Below, in pieces: positions 1 to 8,468 of a stretch of DNA of 64,000 nt. Under the pieces are notes generated by a model. That model searched no databases and was not told the origin of the DNA. It saw only the letters and a program-made list of their open reading frames with translations. Each line of letters begins with the position of its first letter. The first letter of the stretch is position 1. The translations under genes were made by a program, and so were the position numbers. The stretch is from assembly GCA_049324535.1 (NCBI GenBank), contig JBMOOG010000019.1, forward strand, positions 124,001 through 188,000. Reading direction: 5' to 3'. Source of the stretch: JBMOOG01 sp049324535 (GTDB lineage: Bacteria; Pseudomonadota; Alphaproteobacteria; Rhodobacterales; Rhodobacteraceae).

Positions 1-129
1 GTGGCGGGCGACCGCGGCCTCCTTCTCGACCAGAAGGATGCGGTCGCGCGGGGTCCGGCGCTGCATCTCCAGCGCCACCGCAAGGCCGACGATGCCGCCG
101 CCGACGATGACGGTGTCGGCGGTCGTCAT
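1..129 (-). CDS. lhgO: L-2-hydroxyglutarate oxidase, N-terminal fragment cut by window edge
   Basis: Only the first 43 residues lie in the window. They form the dinucleotide-binding beta-alpha-beta motif of an FAD-dependent oxidoreductase (TVIVGGGIVGLAVALEMQ), followed by an acidic end of strand two (LLVEKE) and AAVARH. That pattern matches the N-terminus of LhgO, the membrane-associated enzyme that oxidises L-2-hydroxyglutarate to 2-oxoglutarate. The ATG overlaps the stop of the upstream DUF1850 gene in an ATGA, so it is the last visible gene of the TRAP operon. Other DAAO-type oxidases share the first 40 residues, so the family is well supported and the exact substrate less so. Confidence 0.7.
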   Translation of the reverse strand, partial: MTTADTVIVGGGIVGLAVALEMQRRTPRDRILLVEKEAAVARH

Positions 130-500
130 CCCCCTGCCCCCGCGCAGGGCGCGATCCGTATCGCGGCGCCGGCGGCCGCGCCAAGCTCGCGGCAGGCGCC
201 GTCCGCGCAGAGCCGCCAGCCCGCGCCCGTCGCGCCCGAGGCGGCGAGGTCGAGTTCGGGCACCGGAGGCCGGTCCGGCTCCCAGACCCACCAGCCCCCG
301 ACCAGCCGCGCGCCCTCGCCCGGCTCCATCCCCGCGCCCGATCCCCGGACCGCGGCGCGGACCAGCCGCAGGCCGCCCGCCTCGACCCGCCACTCCTCGC
401 GCCACGGGATGCGCTCGACCGAATGGGTCCATTCGAGCGTGAAGGCGCCCGTCGCCAGATGCAGCGCCAGCGCGCCGACCGAGAGGCAGGCGCCGCTCAT
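126..500 (-). CDS. DUF1850 family protein, TAXI-TRAP accessory
   Basis: A 124-residue protein whose first 25 residues are hydrophobic and may anchor or export it. The core reads EWTHSVERIPWREEW and GMEPGEGARLVGGWWVW, the pattern of DUF1850 proteins. The biochemical role of DUF1850 is unknown. The family is typically encoded beside fused TAXI-type TRAP permeases, as it is here: its start overlaps the permease stop by 4 bp and its stop overlaps the lhgO start. A role in assembly or function of this transporter is inferred from context only. Confidence 0.8.
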   Translation of the reverse strand: MSGACLSVGALALHLATGAFTLEWTHSVERIPWREEWRVEAGGLRLVRAAVRGSGAGMEPGEGARLVGGWWVWEPDRPPVPELDLAASGATGAGWRLCADGACRELGAAAGAAIRIAPCAGAGG

Positions 501-2587
501 GCCGTCTGCGGCCGGCGCAGCCAGAGAAGCGCCCCGAAGGCCGCGACCAGGGCAAAGCCGATCTCGTCGGTCAGGGGCAGCGACGCCACCAGGGCAAAGG
601 CCGCGGCCATCGCGAGGGCCCGCTCCCAGAGCGCGAGCGGTCGCCCGAGCCAGCCGATGACGGCCGCACCCCAGAGCGCCAGCGCGAGCGCCGCCTTGGC
701 GACCACATAGAGCACCGCGGGCACGAAGCCGATCGCCTCGGCCATGGGATCGCCGGGCTGAAGCATCAGCGCCGGCGCATAGACCGCCATGAACGGGATC
801 ACGAACCCGGCCGCCGCGATCTTGACGGCCTGCATCGCGATCCTGAGGCCGCTTTCCTTCGCGATCGGCGCGGCGGCGAAACAGGCCAGGGCCACCGGCG
901 GCGTCAGATCGGCCAGGATGCCGAAGTAGAAGACGAACATGTGGCTGACGATCAGCGGCACGCCCAGCGCCAGAAGCGCCGGCCCCGCGATCGACGAGGT
1001 GATGATGTAGTTGGGGATGGTCGGGATCCCCATGCCGAGCACGATGCAGGTGATCATGGTCAGCACCAGCGACAGGAAGAGGCTCGACTTGCCGACGCCC
1101 ACGATGAACTGGCCGAAGGTGTTGGCGGCCCCGGTCAGGGTCATGGTGCCGATGATGACGCCCACCAGCGCGCAGGCGATGCCGACCGGAAGCGCGGTCT
1201 TCGCCCCCTCGGCCAGGCTGTCGCGGCAGAGCGCCAGCGTCGCGCGCCCGCCCTTGACAATCAGGTTCGCGGCGACGAGCGCGAGGATCGCGACCACCAC
1301 CACGTTGACGCCAAAGCGGAAGAAGCCGGCCGCGACCACGCCGAGCGCGATCCAGAAGAGGATGCGGATCGCCCCCGCCGGCAGCCCCAGCGCCACCGTG
1401 CCGCCGAGGATCAGCATCACCGTCAGCGCCAGCCCGATGGTGCCGGCGTAAAGCGGCGTGAACCCCGAGAAGAGAAGCCACACCAGCACCGCGAGCGGCA
1501 GGATCAGGAACCAGCCCTCGCGCAGCGCGCGCGCCGGGCTCGGCAGATCGGCGCGCGCAAGGCCCGTCAGCCCCATGCGCCCGGCTTCGAGATGCACCAT
1601 CCAGAAGACGCCGAGATAGTAGAGCAGCGCCGGGATGATCGCGGCCTTGACCACCTCGATGTATTCGACGCCCAGCGTCTCGGCCATGATGAAGGCGACG
1701 GCGCCCATGACCGGCGGCATGATCTGCCCGCCCATGCTGGCGGTGGCCTCGACGCCGCCCGCGAAGGCCGGGCGGTAGCCGAAGCGCTTCATCAGGGGGA
1801 TGGTGAACTGTCCGGTCGTCACAACATTGGCGACACCCGACCCGGAGATCGTGCCCATCAGCCCCGAGGACAGCACCGCGACCTTGGCCGGCCCGCCCTG
1901 CCGGTGCCCGACCAGCCCCATCGAGACATCGGTGAACAGCTTGATCATCCCGGCCTTTTCCAGAAAGGCGCCAAAGAGGATGAAGAGGAAGATGTAGGTC
2001 GAGGACACATAGACGGGGATGCCGTAGATGCCCTCGGTCCCGTAGGCCATGTGGTCGATCACCTGCGCGAAGTCATAGCCGCGGTGGTTGAGCGGCGACG
2101 GCAGGTGCTGGCCGAAGAAGCAGTAGGCGAGGAAAAGGCCGGCGATGATCGGCAGCGCCGGCCCCATCAGCGCCCAGGCGGCGGCGAAGACCACGGCCAG
2201 CGCGATCACGCCCAGCACGGTGTCGGTGGGCGTCGGGTCGCCGGCGCGGAACAGCAGATCGGCGTAGTTGACCCACTGATAGGCCGCCACCGCCACCGAG
2301 GCCGCGGCCAGCCCCCAGGCAGCCGCCCGGACCGCTCCGGTCCGGCGGCGCGCCAGCGCCAGAAGCGGAAAGCCCAGAAGCCCCAGAAAGCCCACATGGA
2401 CCGCCCGCACCACCTGGCTCGGCAGGTCGATCAGATGCGCGGCGGTGGCGATCTGGAAGGCCGAGAAGGCCACCGCGATCCAGAACAGGAGCCGGCCTTC
2501 GGCGGTGTGCGGGAAGCTTTCCGCCAGAGGATCGTGCAGCCCGAGGTCGGGCGCGTCCTTCGGCAGGTCGTGATGGTCGGGCTGCAT
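497..2587 (-). CDS. TRAP transporter fused permease (DctQM type, TAXI family)
   Basis: A 696-residue integral membrane protein combining the small (DctQ-like, roughly residues 35-150) and large (DctM-like, residues 160 on) TRAP membrane subunits. Characteristic stretches are GAFLEKAGMIKLFTDVSMGLVGHRQGGPAKVAVLSS (scaffold region), SGSGVANVVTTGQFTIPLMKRFGY and GMGIPTIPNYIITSS. Fusion of both subunits is the rule when the binding protein is of the TAXI class. It drives ion-coupled uptake of a carboxylate delivered by the periplasmic protein encoded upstream at 2663-3613. DUF1850 and lhgO follow with 4-bp overlaps, so translation of the unit is coupled. Confidence 0.93.
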   Translation of the reverse strand: MQPDHHDLPKDAPDLGLHDPLAESFPHTAEGRLLFWIAVAFSAFQIATAAHLIDLPSQVVRAVHVGFLGLLGFPLLALARRRTGAVRAAAWGLAAASVAVAAYQWVNYADLLFRAGDPTPTDTVLGVIALAVVFAAAWALMGPALPIIAGLFLAYCFFGQHLPSPLNHRGYDFAQVIDHMAYGTEGIYGIPVYVSSTYIFLFILFGAFLEKAGMIKLFTDVSMGLVGHRQGGPAKVAVLSSGLMGTISGSGVANVVTTGQFTIPLMKRFGYRPAFAGGVEATASMGGQIMPPVMGAVAFIMAETLGVEYIEVVKAAIIPALLYYLGVFWMVHLEAGRMGLTGLARADLPSPARALREGWFLILPLAVLVWLLFSGFTPLYAGTIGLALTVMLILGGTVALGLPAGAIRILFWIALGVVAAGFFRFGVNVVVVAILALVAANLIVKGGRATLALCRDSLAEGAKTALPVGIACALVGVIIGTMTLTGAANTFGQFIVGVGKSSLFLSLVLTMITCIVLGMGIPTIPNYIITSSIAGPALLALGVPLIVSHMFVFYFGILADLTPPVALACFAAAPIAKESGLRIAMQAVKIAAAGFVIPFMAVYAPALMLQPGDPMAEAIGFVPAVLYVVAKAALALALWGAAVIGWLGRPLALWERALAMAAAFALVASLPLTDEIGFALVAAFGALLWLRRPQTA

Positions 2588-2610
2588 GGTCTCTCTCCCC
2601 CGGGCGCGAT

Positions 2611-2644
2611 GGGTCAGGCGGCACCGGCGGGCGCCGCCTGACCC
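2611..2644 (-). promoter_or_regulatory. Intercistronic hairpin between TAXI binding protein and permease
   Basis: A perfect 12-bp inverted repeat, GGGTCAGGCGGC at 2611-2622 and GCCGCCTGACCC at 2633-2644, with a 10-nt spacer. It lies in the 75-bp gap between the binding-protein gene and the permease gene. There is no U tract, so it is not a classic terminator. Such intercistronic hairpins commonly stabilise the upstream mRNA and allow more binding protein than permease to be made; that role is inferred. Confidence 0.55.
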
Positions 2645-2662
2645 GGTTTCGGCCAGAGCCGG

Positions 2663-3613
2663 TTACATCAGGCCCTTTTCCTTGAAGTAGCGCTCGGCGC
2701 CCGGATGCAGCGGCACCGGCATGCCCGCCAGCGCGTTCTCGAGCTTGATCGACGCGGCCGCCTTGTGCGCGGCCTCGAGCGTCGGCAGGTTCTCGAACAT
2801 CAGCTTGGTCATCTGGTACACCGTCTCCTCGGGCACGTCCGCCGAGGTGACGAGGTAGTTCATCACCGACACCGTCGGCACGTCCTCGGTCTGGCCCTCG
2901 TAGGTGCCCGCCGGGATCACCGCGGCCTGGTAGGGCGCGCCGATCTTTTCCGCCACCTCGGCGGGGACCGCGACCATGGTCATCGGGATCGAGGTGCCGA
3001 GGTCCTTGAGCGAGGCCACCCCGAGACCGGCCGATTGCAGCGTGGCATCAAGCTGGCGGTTCTTCATCAGCTCGACCGACTCCGCGAAGGGCAGGTATTC
3101 GACCTTGCCGAGGTCGCCATAGCCCATGCCGGCCGCGGCCAGGATCGCCCGCGCGTTCAGTTCCGTGCCCGACTTCGCGGCCCCGACCGAGAGGCTCTTG
3201 CCCTTGAGGTCGGCCAGCGTCCTGATGCCGCTGTCGGTGGAGGCGGCGATCTGGATGTAGTTCGGATAGAGCGCCGCGATGCCGCGCACCTTGTCGAGCG
3301 GCGCCTTGAAGCCCGCGTCGGCGTTGCCCTCGGCGGCGAACTTCAGCGCGTCGCCCAGCGTGATCGCCACCTCGCCCTTGCCCTGCTGAAGCAGGTTGAG
3401 GTTCTCGACCGAGGCCTTGGTCGCCTGAACCTGCACCTTGGCGTCGGGCATGTTGGACGCGTAGATCTCGGACAGGCCGACGCCGATCGGGTAGTAGATC
3501 CCCGAGGTGCCGCCGGTCAGGATGTTGATGAACTGCTCGGCCCGCGCACCGGGAGCGGTGGCAAGCATCGCGCCGGCGACAAGCGCGCCGTACGCCAGAG
3601 TGATTCTGGACAT
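2663..3613 (-). CDS. TAXI family TRAP transporter solute-binding protein
   Basis: A 316-residue secreted protein. Residues 1-25 are a Sec signal peptide ending ARA|EQF, followed by INILTGGTSGIYYPIGVGLSEIY, the conserved first strand and helix of TAXI binding proteins. AALYPNYIQIAA and LKGKSLSVGAAKSGTELNARAIL are further family blocks. I chose the ATG at 3613 because it is preceded by AAGGAGG at good spacing and opens the signal peptide; the longer reading frame upstream lacks one. It is the first gene of the TRAP operon. The ligand is not readable from sequence, though the downstream lhgO suggests a C5 dicarboxylate. Confidence 0.93.
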   Translation of the reverse strand: MSRITLAYGALVAGAMLATAPGARAEQFINILTGGTSGIYYPIGVGLSEIYASNMPDAKVQVQATKASVENLNLLQQGKGEVAITLGDALKFAAEGNADAGFKAPLDKVRGIAALYPNYIQIAASTDSGIRTLADLKGKSLSVGAAKSGTELNARAILAAAGMGYGDLGKVEYLPFAESVELMKNRQLDATLQSAGLGVASLKDLGTSIPMTMVAVPAEVAEKIGAPYQAAVIPAGTYEGQTEDVPTVSVMNYLVTSADVPEETVYQMTKLMFENLPTLEAAHKAAASIKLENALAGMPVPLHPGAERYFKEKGLM

Positions 3614-3797
3614 GGTGTCTCCTCCTTGGGCCCGCACGCGGCTCTTGTCGGCCGGAGGCGGGAGCGGCCACAGGGTGACAAGGCCGGAGCGGCTTCGGAA
3701 TGGAAAATCGTCACCGCGGAAGAGATTTTTCGCACGAACCCGCCGGACGCGGCGCGGATTTCCGCCACACGGGGGGTACACGGGGGATCACGGGCGG

Positions 3798-4193
3798 TCA
3801 GAGCCGGGCCGCGGTCGCCTCGACCTCGACGAGGAACTCGGGCCGGGTGAAGCCCGCGACGATCACCAGCGTCGAGGCCGGAAGCCGCACCGCGCCCGCC
3901 GCGGCCAGCCATTCGTCGCGCGCCTGCATGTAGGCGGCCATGTGGGCCCGGTCGGTGACGAAGGCCGAGAGCCGCACCACGTCGGCGGGTCCCATGCCCG
4001 CCTCGGCCAGGATCGCCGCGCAGTTGGCGAGGCACTGGCGCGCCTGGGCCAGCGCGCCCTCGGGCAGGGTGCCGTCCGGCGCGAGGCCGAGCTGGCCCGA
4101 GGTCAGCGCCAGCCGCGCGCCGGGCGGAATCTCGACGCCGTGCGCGTAGCGGCCGAAGGGGGGGCGGATGGCGGGCGGGTCGAGACTGCGCAT
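3798..4193 (-). CDS. RidA family protein
   Basis: A 131-residue protein of the RidA/YjgF/UK114 family (trimeric enamine/imine deaminases and relatives). Family segments seen are LTSGQLGLAPDGTLPEGALAQARQCLANCAAILAEAGMGPADVVRLSAFVTD and, near the C-terminus, PASTLVIVAGFTRPEFLVEVEATA. The usual catalytic Arg in the xRxxV segment is not obvious: the aligned stretch reads LPASTLV. It may therefore belong to a subgroup without classical deaminase activity. It stands alone between the TRAP operon and the divergent ABC importer. RidA-like proteins often accompany nitrogen-heterocycle catabolism, which fits the neighbouring operon. Confidence 0.88.
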   Translation of the reverse strand: MRSLDPPAIRPPFGRYAHGVEIPPGARLALTSGQLGLAPDGTLPEGALAQARQCLANCAAILAEAGMGPADVVRLSAFVTDRAHMAAYMQARDEWLAAAGAVRLPASTLVIVAGFTRPEFLVEVEATAARL

Positions 4194-4469
4194 GGGACGA
4201 TTCGAGGCGGCGGGCTGTGCCGCCAGCATGAGCGTCGCCGAGCGGCCGGGCCAAGCGGAAAAGGCGCCGGACGGCGGCCGAACCCCGTCGCGGCAATGGA
4301 CAGATGCCGCTTTTTGCAGCAGCATCCCGGAGATTTCGCCCATTGATCCGGCAGGTGCCACCGGACGCGGCAAATGCGGGATCGAGCGCTTTTCGCCGGG
4401 ACCGGACAGGGCCGTAGGGTGACGACAGCGCGTAACAGACGCACCGACAGGACAACACGGAGGGAAACG

Positions 4470-5462
4470 ATGACCAGGACACTGACCGCGGCGACTGCAA
4501 TGGCGCTGGCCATGCCCGGCGCCGCACTCGCCAACGAGGCGGTCACCTTCGGCACCAACTGGCTGGCGCAGGCCGAACACGGCGGCTTCTACCAGGCGGT
4601 GGCCGATGGCACCTACGCAGCCTGCGGGCTCGATGTCACCATCGCCCCGGGCGGGCCGCAGGTGAACAACCGCGCGCTGATGCTGGCGGGCAAGATCGAC
4701 TACAACATGGGCGGCAACCTTCTGGGCACCTTCAACGCCGCCGCCGAGGGCATTCCGGTCGTGGCCGTCGCCGCCGCCTTCCAGAAGGAACCGCAGGTCA
4801 TCCTGACCCATCCGGGCAAGGCCAAGTCCTTCGAGGACCTCAAGAAGCTCAAGCTGCTGATCGGCGACGAGGGCTATGCCTCCTATTACCAGTGGATGAT
4901 CAAGGCCTACGGCTTCACGCCGGAACAGCGCGAGGTCTACACCTTCAACCCCGCGCCGTTCATCGCCGACGAGAACCTCGGGATGCAGGGCTATCTCTCG
5001 TCCGAGCCGCTGATGGTCGAGAAGGAAGGCGGCTTCAAGCCTGACGTCTGGCTGATCGCCGATGCCGGCTATTCCACCTATTCGACGCTGATCGAGACCA
5101 TGGCCGACACCATCGCGACCAAGCCCGATCAGGTGAAGTGCTTCGTCGATGGGTCGATCAAGGGCTGGTACAACTACCTCTACGGCGACAACGCGGCCGC
5201 CAACGCCATGATCAGGAAGGACAACCCCGACATGACCGACGAGCAGATCGCCTTCGGCATCGCGAAGATGAAGGAGGCGGGCATCGTCGACAGCGGGGAC
5301 GCGCTGACCCTGGGCATCGGGGTGATGACCGAGGCGCACATCAAGGACTTCTTCGACAAGATGGCGGCGGCGGGCGTGGTGCCGGCCGATCTCGACTATT
5401 CGAAGGCGATCAACCTGAGTTTCGTGGGCAAAGGCGTGGGCATGGACCTGAAGAAACCCTGA
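4470..5462 (+). CDS. ABC transporter substrate-binding protein, NMT1/THI5-like
   Basis: A 330-residue periplasmic binding protein. Residues 1-21 form a signal peptide ending ALA|NEA. The mature start AVTFGTNWLAQAEHGGFYQAVADGTYAACGLDVTIAPGG is the pattern of NMT1/THI5-type binding proteins (ThiY- and SsuA-like), which carry pyrimidines, riboflavin-like or sulfonate ligands. The ATG at 4470 has AGGGA just upstream and opens the signal peptide. It heads an operon encoding its ATPase, permease and several catabolic enzymes. A heterocyclic nitrogen compound is the likely ligand by association with two deaminase-like hydrolases; the specific ligand is unknown. The 276-bp upstream region shows no promoter I can defend. 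Confidence 0.88.
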   Translation: MTRTLTAATAMALAMPGAALANEAVTFGTNWLAQAEHGGFYQAVADGTYAACGLDVTIAPGGPQVNNRALMLAGKIDYNMGGNLLGTFNAAAEGIPVVAVAAAFQKEPQVILTHPGKAKSFEDLKKLKLLIGDEGYASYYQWMIKAYGFTPEQREVYTFNPAPFIADENLGMQGYLSSEPLMVEKEGGFKPDVWLIADAGYSTYSTLIETMADTIATKPDQVKCFVDGSIKGWYNYLYGDNAAANAMIRKDNPDMTDEQIAFGIAKMKEAGIVDSGDALTLGIGVMTEAHIKDFFDKMAAAGVVPADLDYSKAINLSFVGKGVGMDLKKP

Positions 5463-5530
5463 GCCTGCACCGGCGGGGCGGGGCGACCTTATCCCGGCCC
5501 CGGACCGCCACCGAATGACCGGAAGTCGCC

Positions 5531-6325
5531 ATGACGATCACCCGCCGTCCGATCCTGCCCCCGGCCGAGCGCCCGCGCGTGCTCGACATGACCGCCGTCG
5601 ACAAGGTGTTCAACGGCGCCGTGGTGGCGCTGAAGGCGATGACCCTCGCCGTGCACGAAGGCGACTTCATCTCGCTTCTCGGCCCCTCGGGCTGCGGCAA
5701 GTCCACGGCGCTGCGCCTGATCGCGGGGCTGATGCACCCGACCGCCGGTCGCATCACCTGGGCGGGCGGCCAGCGCGAGGGCGACCTGGGTGTCGTGTTC
5801 CAGGAACCCACGCTCATGCCCTGGGCCACGGTCGCTCAGAACGTCTGGCTGCCGTTCCGGCTGCGTGGCGAAAGCTTCGTGTCCGCGCAGGACGAGGTGC
5901 TTCAGGCGCTGCGGCTGGTCGGGCTCGAGAAGTTCCGCGACGCCTACCCGCGCGAGCTGTCGGGCGGCATGAAGATGCGCGTCTCGATCGCGCGCGCGCT
6001 GGTCACGAACCCGCGCCTGATCCTGATGGACGAGCCCTTCGCCGCGCTCGACGAGATCACCCGCCACCGGCTGAACACCGACCTGCTGGAATTGCGCGCC
6101 AAGACCGGATCGACCGTGGTCTTCGTCACCCACTCGGTCTTCGAAAGCGTGTTCCTGTCCGACCGGGTGGTGGTGATGGCGGCGCGGCCCGGCCGGGTCG
6201 TGCGCGAAATCCCGGTGCCGGAACCCTATCCGCGCGGCGAGGATTTCCGCACCTCGGCCCGCTATGCGGAACTCTGCCGCGACGTCTCGGGCGCCCTGCA
6301 CGAGGCGATGGGGGAAGCCGCATGA
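5531..6325 (+). CDS. ABC transporter ATP-binding protein (nitrate/sulfonate/pyrimidine class)
   Basis: A 264-residue ATPase with Walker A GPSGCGKS at residues 51-58, Q-loop VFQEP at about 89-93, signature LSGGM at 143-147, Walker B LILMDEP at 163-169 and switch His in VTHSVFES. The layout matches SsuB/TauB/ThiZ-type ATPases that pair with NMT1-type binding proteins. It lies 68 bp after the binding-protein gene, and its stop overlaps the permease start as ATGA. Confidence 0.94.
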   Translation: MTITRRPILPPAERPRVLDMTAVDKVFNGAVVALKAMTLAVHEGDFISLLGPSGCGKSTALRLIAGLMHPTAGRITWAGGQREGDLGVVFQEPTLMPWATVAQNVWLPFRLRGESFVSAQDEVLQALRLVGLEKFRDAYPRELSGGMKMRVSIARALVTNPRLILMDEPFAALDEITRHRLNTDLLELRAKTGSTVVFVTHSVFESVFLSDRVVVMAARPGRVVREIPVPEPYPRGEDFRTSARYAELCRDVSGALHEAMGEAA

Positions 6326-7203
6326 ACGCGCTCGACCCCAGCCTCCCCGCCGCGCCCGCCCCGGCCGAGACCGTCCCGCCGATGGATGCGGAAGAGACCG
6401 CCCGCGCCCGGCGCCGGCAATGGGAGCGCCTCGGGCGCTGGCTCATGCCGGTCGTGACGCTGACGCTCGCGGTCTGGCTCTGGGACCGGGTCGTGGTCTG
6501 GAACCAGATCCCGCATTACATCCTGCCGGGGCCGGGGCTGGTGGTCGAGACGCTGGTCAAGGACTGGTCCATCCTCTTCGACGCGCTGCTGGTCACGCTG
6601 GCGATCACCATGATGGCGCTGGCGGTCGCGGTCCTCGGCGGGGTGGGGCTTGCCATCCTCTTCAACCAGAGCCGCCTGGCCGAGATGTCCTTCTACCCCT
6701 TCGCGGTCATCCTGCAGGTGACGCCGGTCGTCTCGATCGCGCCCCTGATCTTCATCTACGTGGACAACCGTCTGGCGGGGCTTCTGATCTGTGCCTGGAT
6801 CGTGGCCTTCTTCCCGATCCTGGCCAACACCACGCTGGGGCTGAACTCGACCGACCACAACCTGCGCGATCTCTTCCGCATCTACGGCGCGACCCGCTGG
6901 CAGCGGCTGCGCTACCTGCAACTCCCGTCGGCGCTCCCCTATTTCCTGGGCGGGCTGCGGATCGCGGGCGGGCTCGCGCTCATCGGCGCGGTGGTCGCGG
7001 AATACGTGGCCGGCACCGGCGGCATCGGATCGGGCCTTGCGTTCCGCATCCTCGAGGCCGGCTACCGGCTGAACATCCCCCGCATGTTCGCGGCGCTGCT
7101 GCTCATTGCCGCGACCGGGGTGGTCATCTTCGCCGGGCTGTCGCTCCTGTCGCACCTGTTGCTGCGCAAGTGGCACGAAAGCGCCCTCAAGCGGGAGAGT
7201 TGA
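6322..7203 (+). CDS. ABC transporter permease (SsuC/ThiX type)
   Basis: A 293-residue inner-membrane protein with about six transmembrane segments. The coupling-helix region reads NLRDLFRIYGATRWQRLRYLQLPSALPYFLGGLRIAGGLALIGAVVAEYV, a typical EAA loop of the BPD_transp_1 family. The start overlaps the ATPase stop by 4 bp and its own stop shares bases with the next start, so the importer and the first catabolic gene are translationally coupled. It moves the ligand of the 4470-5462 binding protein into the cytoplasm. Confidence 0.94.
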   Translation: MNALDPSLPAAPAPAETVPPMDAEETARARRRQWERLGRWLMPVVTLTLAVWLWDRVVVWNQIPHYILPGPGLVVETLVKDWSILFDALLVTLAITMMALAVAVLGGVGLAILFNQSRLAEMSFYPFAVILQVTPVVSIAPLIFIYVDNRLAGLLICAWIVAFFPILANTTLGLNSTDHNLRDLFRIYGATRWQRLRYLQLPSALPYFLGGLRIAGGLALIGAVVAEYVAGTGGIGSGLAFRILEAGYRLNIPRMFAALLLIAATGVVIFAGLSLLSHLLLRKWHESALKRES

Positions 7204-8468
7204 TGGATTTTCGCGCTCTGCCCAGCGGCGACATCACTCTGACCAACCTCTCCGTTCCCGGCTGGCTTGCCGGACGCCCCGAGACCCTGACCCGGATCCG
7301 CCTCGCGATTTCGGGCGGGCGGATCGCGGCCGCGCCCTGCGGCACCGAGATCGACATGCAGGGCGCGATGGCCCTGCCCTGCTTCACCGACATGCACACC
7401 CATCTCGACAAGGGCCACATCTGGCCGCGGGCGCCGAACCCCGACGGCACGTTCATGGGCGCGCTGACGACGGTGGCCGCGGACCGCGCCGCCAACTGGC
7501 GGGCCGGGGATGTGCGGGCGCGGATGGACTTCGCGCTGCGCTGCGCCTACGCCCACGGGACGCGGGCGATCCGCACCCATCTCGACAGCATCCCGCCGCA
7601 GGACGCGATCAGCTTCGAGGTCTTCCGCGACATCCGCGCCGACTGGGCCGGGCGGATCGACCTGCAGGCGGCCTGCCTCGTCGGCATCGACGGGGTCTCG
7701 GCCGACGGCCCCTACCGGCAGACCGCCGATCGGGTGGCCGAGGCGGGCGGCGTCCTTGGCTGCGTCACCTACCCGGTGCCCGACCTGCGCGACCGGCTGC
7801 GCGCCGTCTTCCGGCTTGCCACCGAGCGCGGGCTGCCGGCCGATTTCCACGTGGACGAGACCGGCGATCCCTCGGTCGCAACCCTGCGCGTCATCGCCGA
7901 GACGGTTCTGGAAACCGGGTTCTCTGCCCCGGTCACGGTCGGGCACTGCTGCTCGCTCGCCGTCCAGCCCGAGCCCGAGGCGATGGCGACGCTCGATCTG
8001 GTGGCGAAGGCGGGGCTCAATGTCGTGAGCCTGCCGATGTGCAACCTCTACCTTCAGGACCGCACGCCGGGGCGCACCCCGCGCTGGCGGGGGGTGACGC
8101 TCGTGCACGAGATGCGGGCGCGCGGCATCCCGGTGAGCTTCGCCTCGGACAACACCCGCGATCCGTTCCACGCCTTCGGCGACATGGACATGGTCGAGGT
8201 GATGCGCGAGGCCACCCGCATCGGCCATCTCGACCACAGCCCGGACTGGAGCCGCGCCTTCCTCGACACGCCCGCCCGCGCCTGTGGCTTCGCGCCCCCC
8301 TCGCTCGCCCCCGGCGCCCCGGTTGATCTGGTGCTCTTCCGCGCGCGGACCTGGAACGAGCTCTTCGCCCGCCCGCAGTCCGACCGGATCGTGCTGCGGC
8401 AGGGGCGCGCCATCGACCGGACCCTGCCGGACTACCGTGAACTCGACCCGCTGATGGACCTGACATGA
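7203..8468 (+). CDS. Cytosine deaminase-like amidohydrolase
   Basis: A 421-residue metal-dependent hydrolase of the amidohydrolase superfamily. Metal and catalytic positions are visible: HTHLD after the first beta strand (about residue 64), RTHLDS, DFHVDE (His and catalytic Glu), GHCCSL, and SDNTRDPF carrying the final Asp. This is the CodA-like arrangement, but overall similarity to true CodA looks lower than for the second deaminase at 12091-13362. It probably deaminates or hydrolyses a cyclic amidine or amide taken up by the coupled importer. The start overlaps the permease stop in a TGATG junction and the stop overlaps the oxidase start, so it sits inside the operon. Confidence 0.85.
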   Translation: MDFRALPSGDITLTNLSVPGWLAGRPETLTRIRLAISGGRIAAAPCGTEIDMQGAMALPCFTDMHTHLDKGHIWPRAPNPDGTFMGALTTVAADRAANWRAGDVRARMDFALRCAYAHGTRAIRTHLDSIPPQDAISFEVFRDIRADWAGRIDLQAACLVGIDGVSADGPYRQTADRVAEAGGVLGCVTYPVPDLRDRLRAVFRLATERGLPADFHVDETGDPSVATLRVIAETVLETGFSAPVTVGHCCSLAVQPEPEAMATLDLVAKAGLNVVSLPMCNLYLQDRTPGRTPRWRGVTLVHEMRARGIPVSFASDNTRDPFHAFGDMDMVEVMREATRIGHLDHSPDWSRAFLDTPARACGFAPPSLAPGAPVDLVLFRARTWNELFARPQSDRIVLRQGRAIDRTLPDYRELDPLMDLT

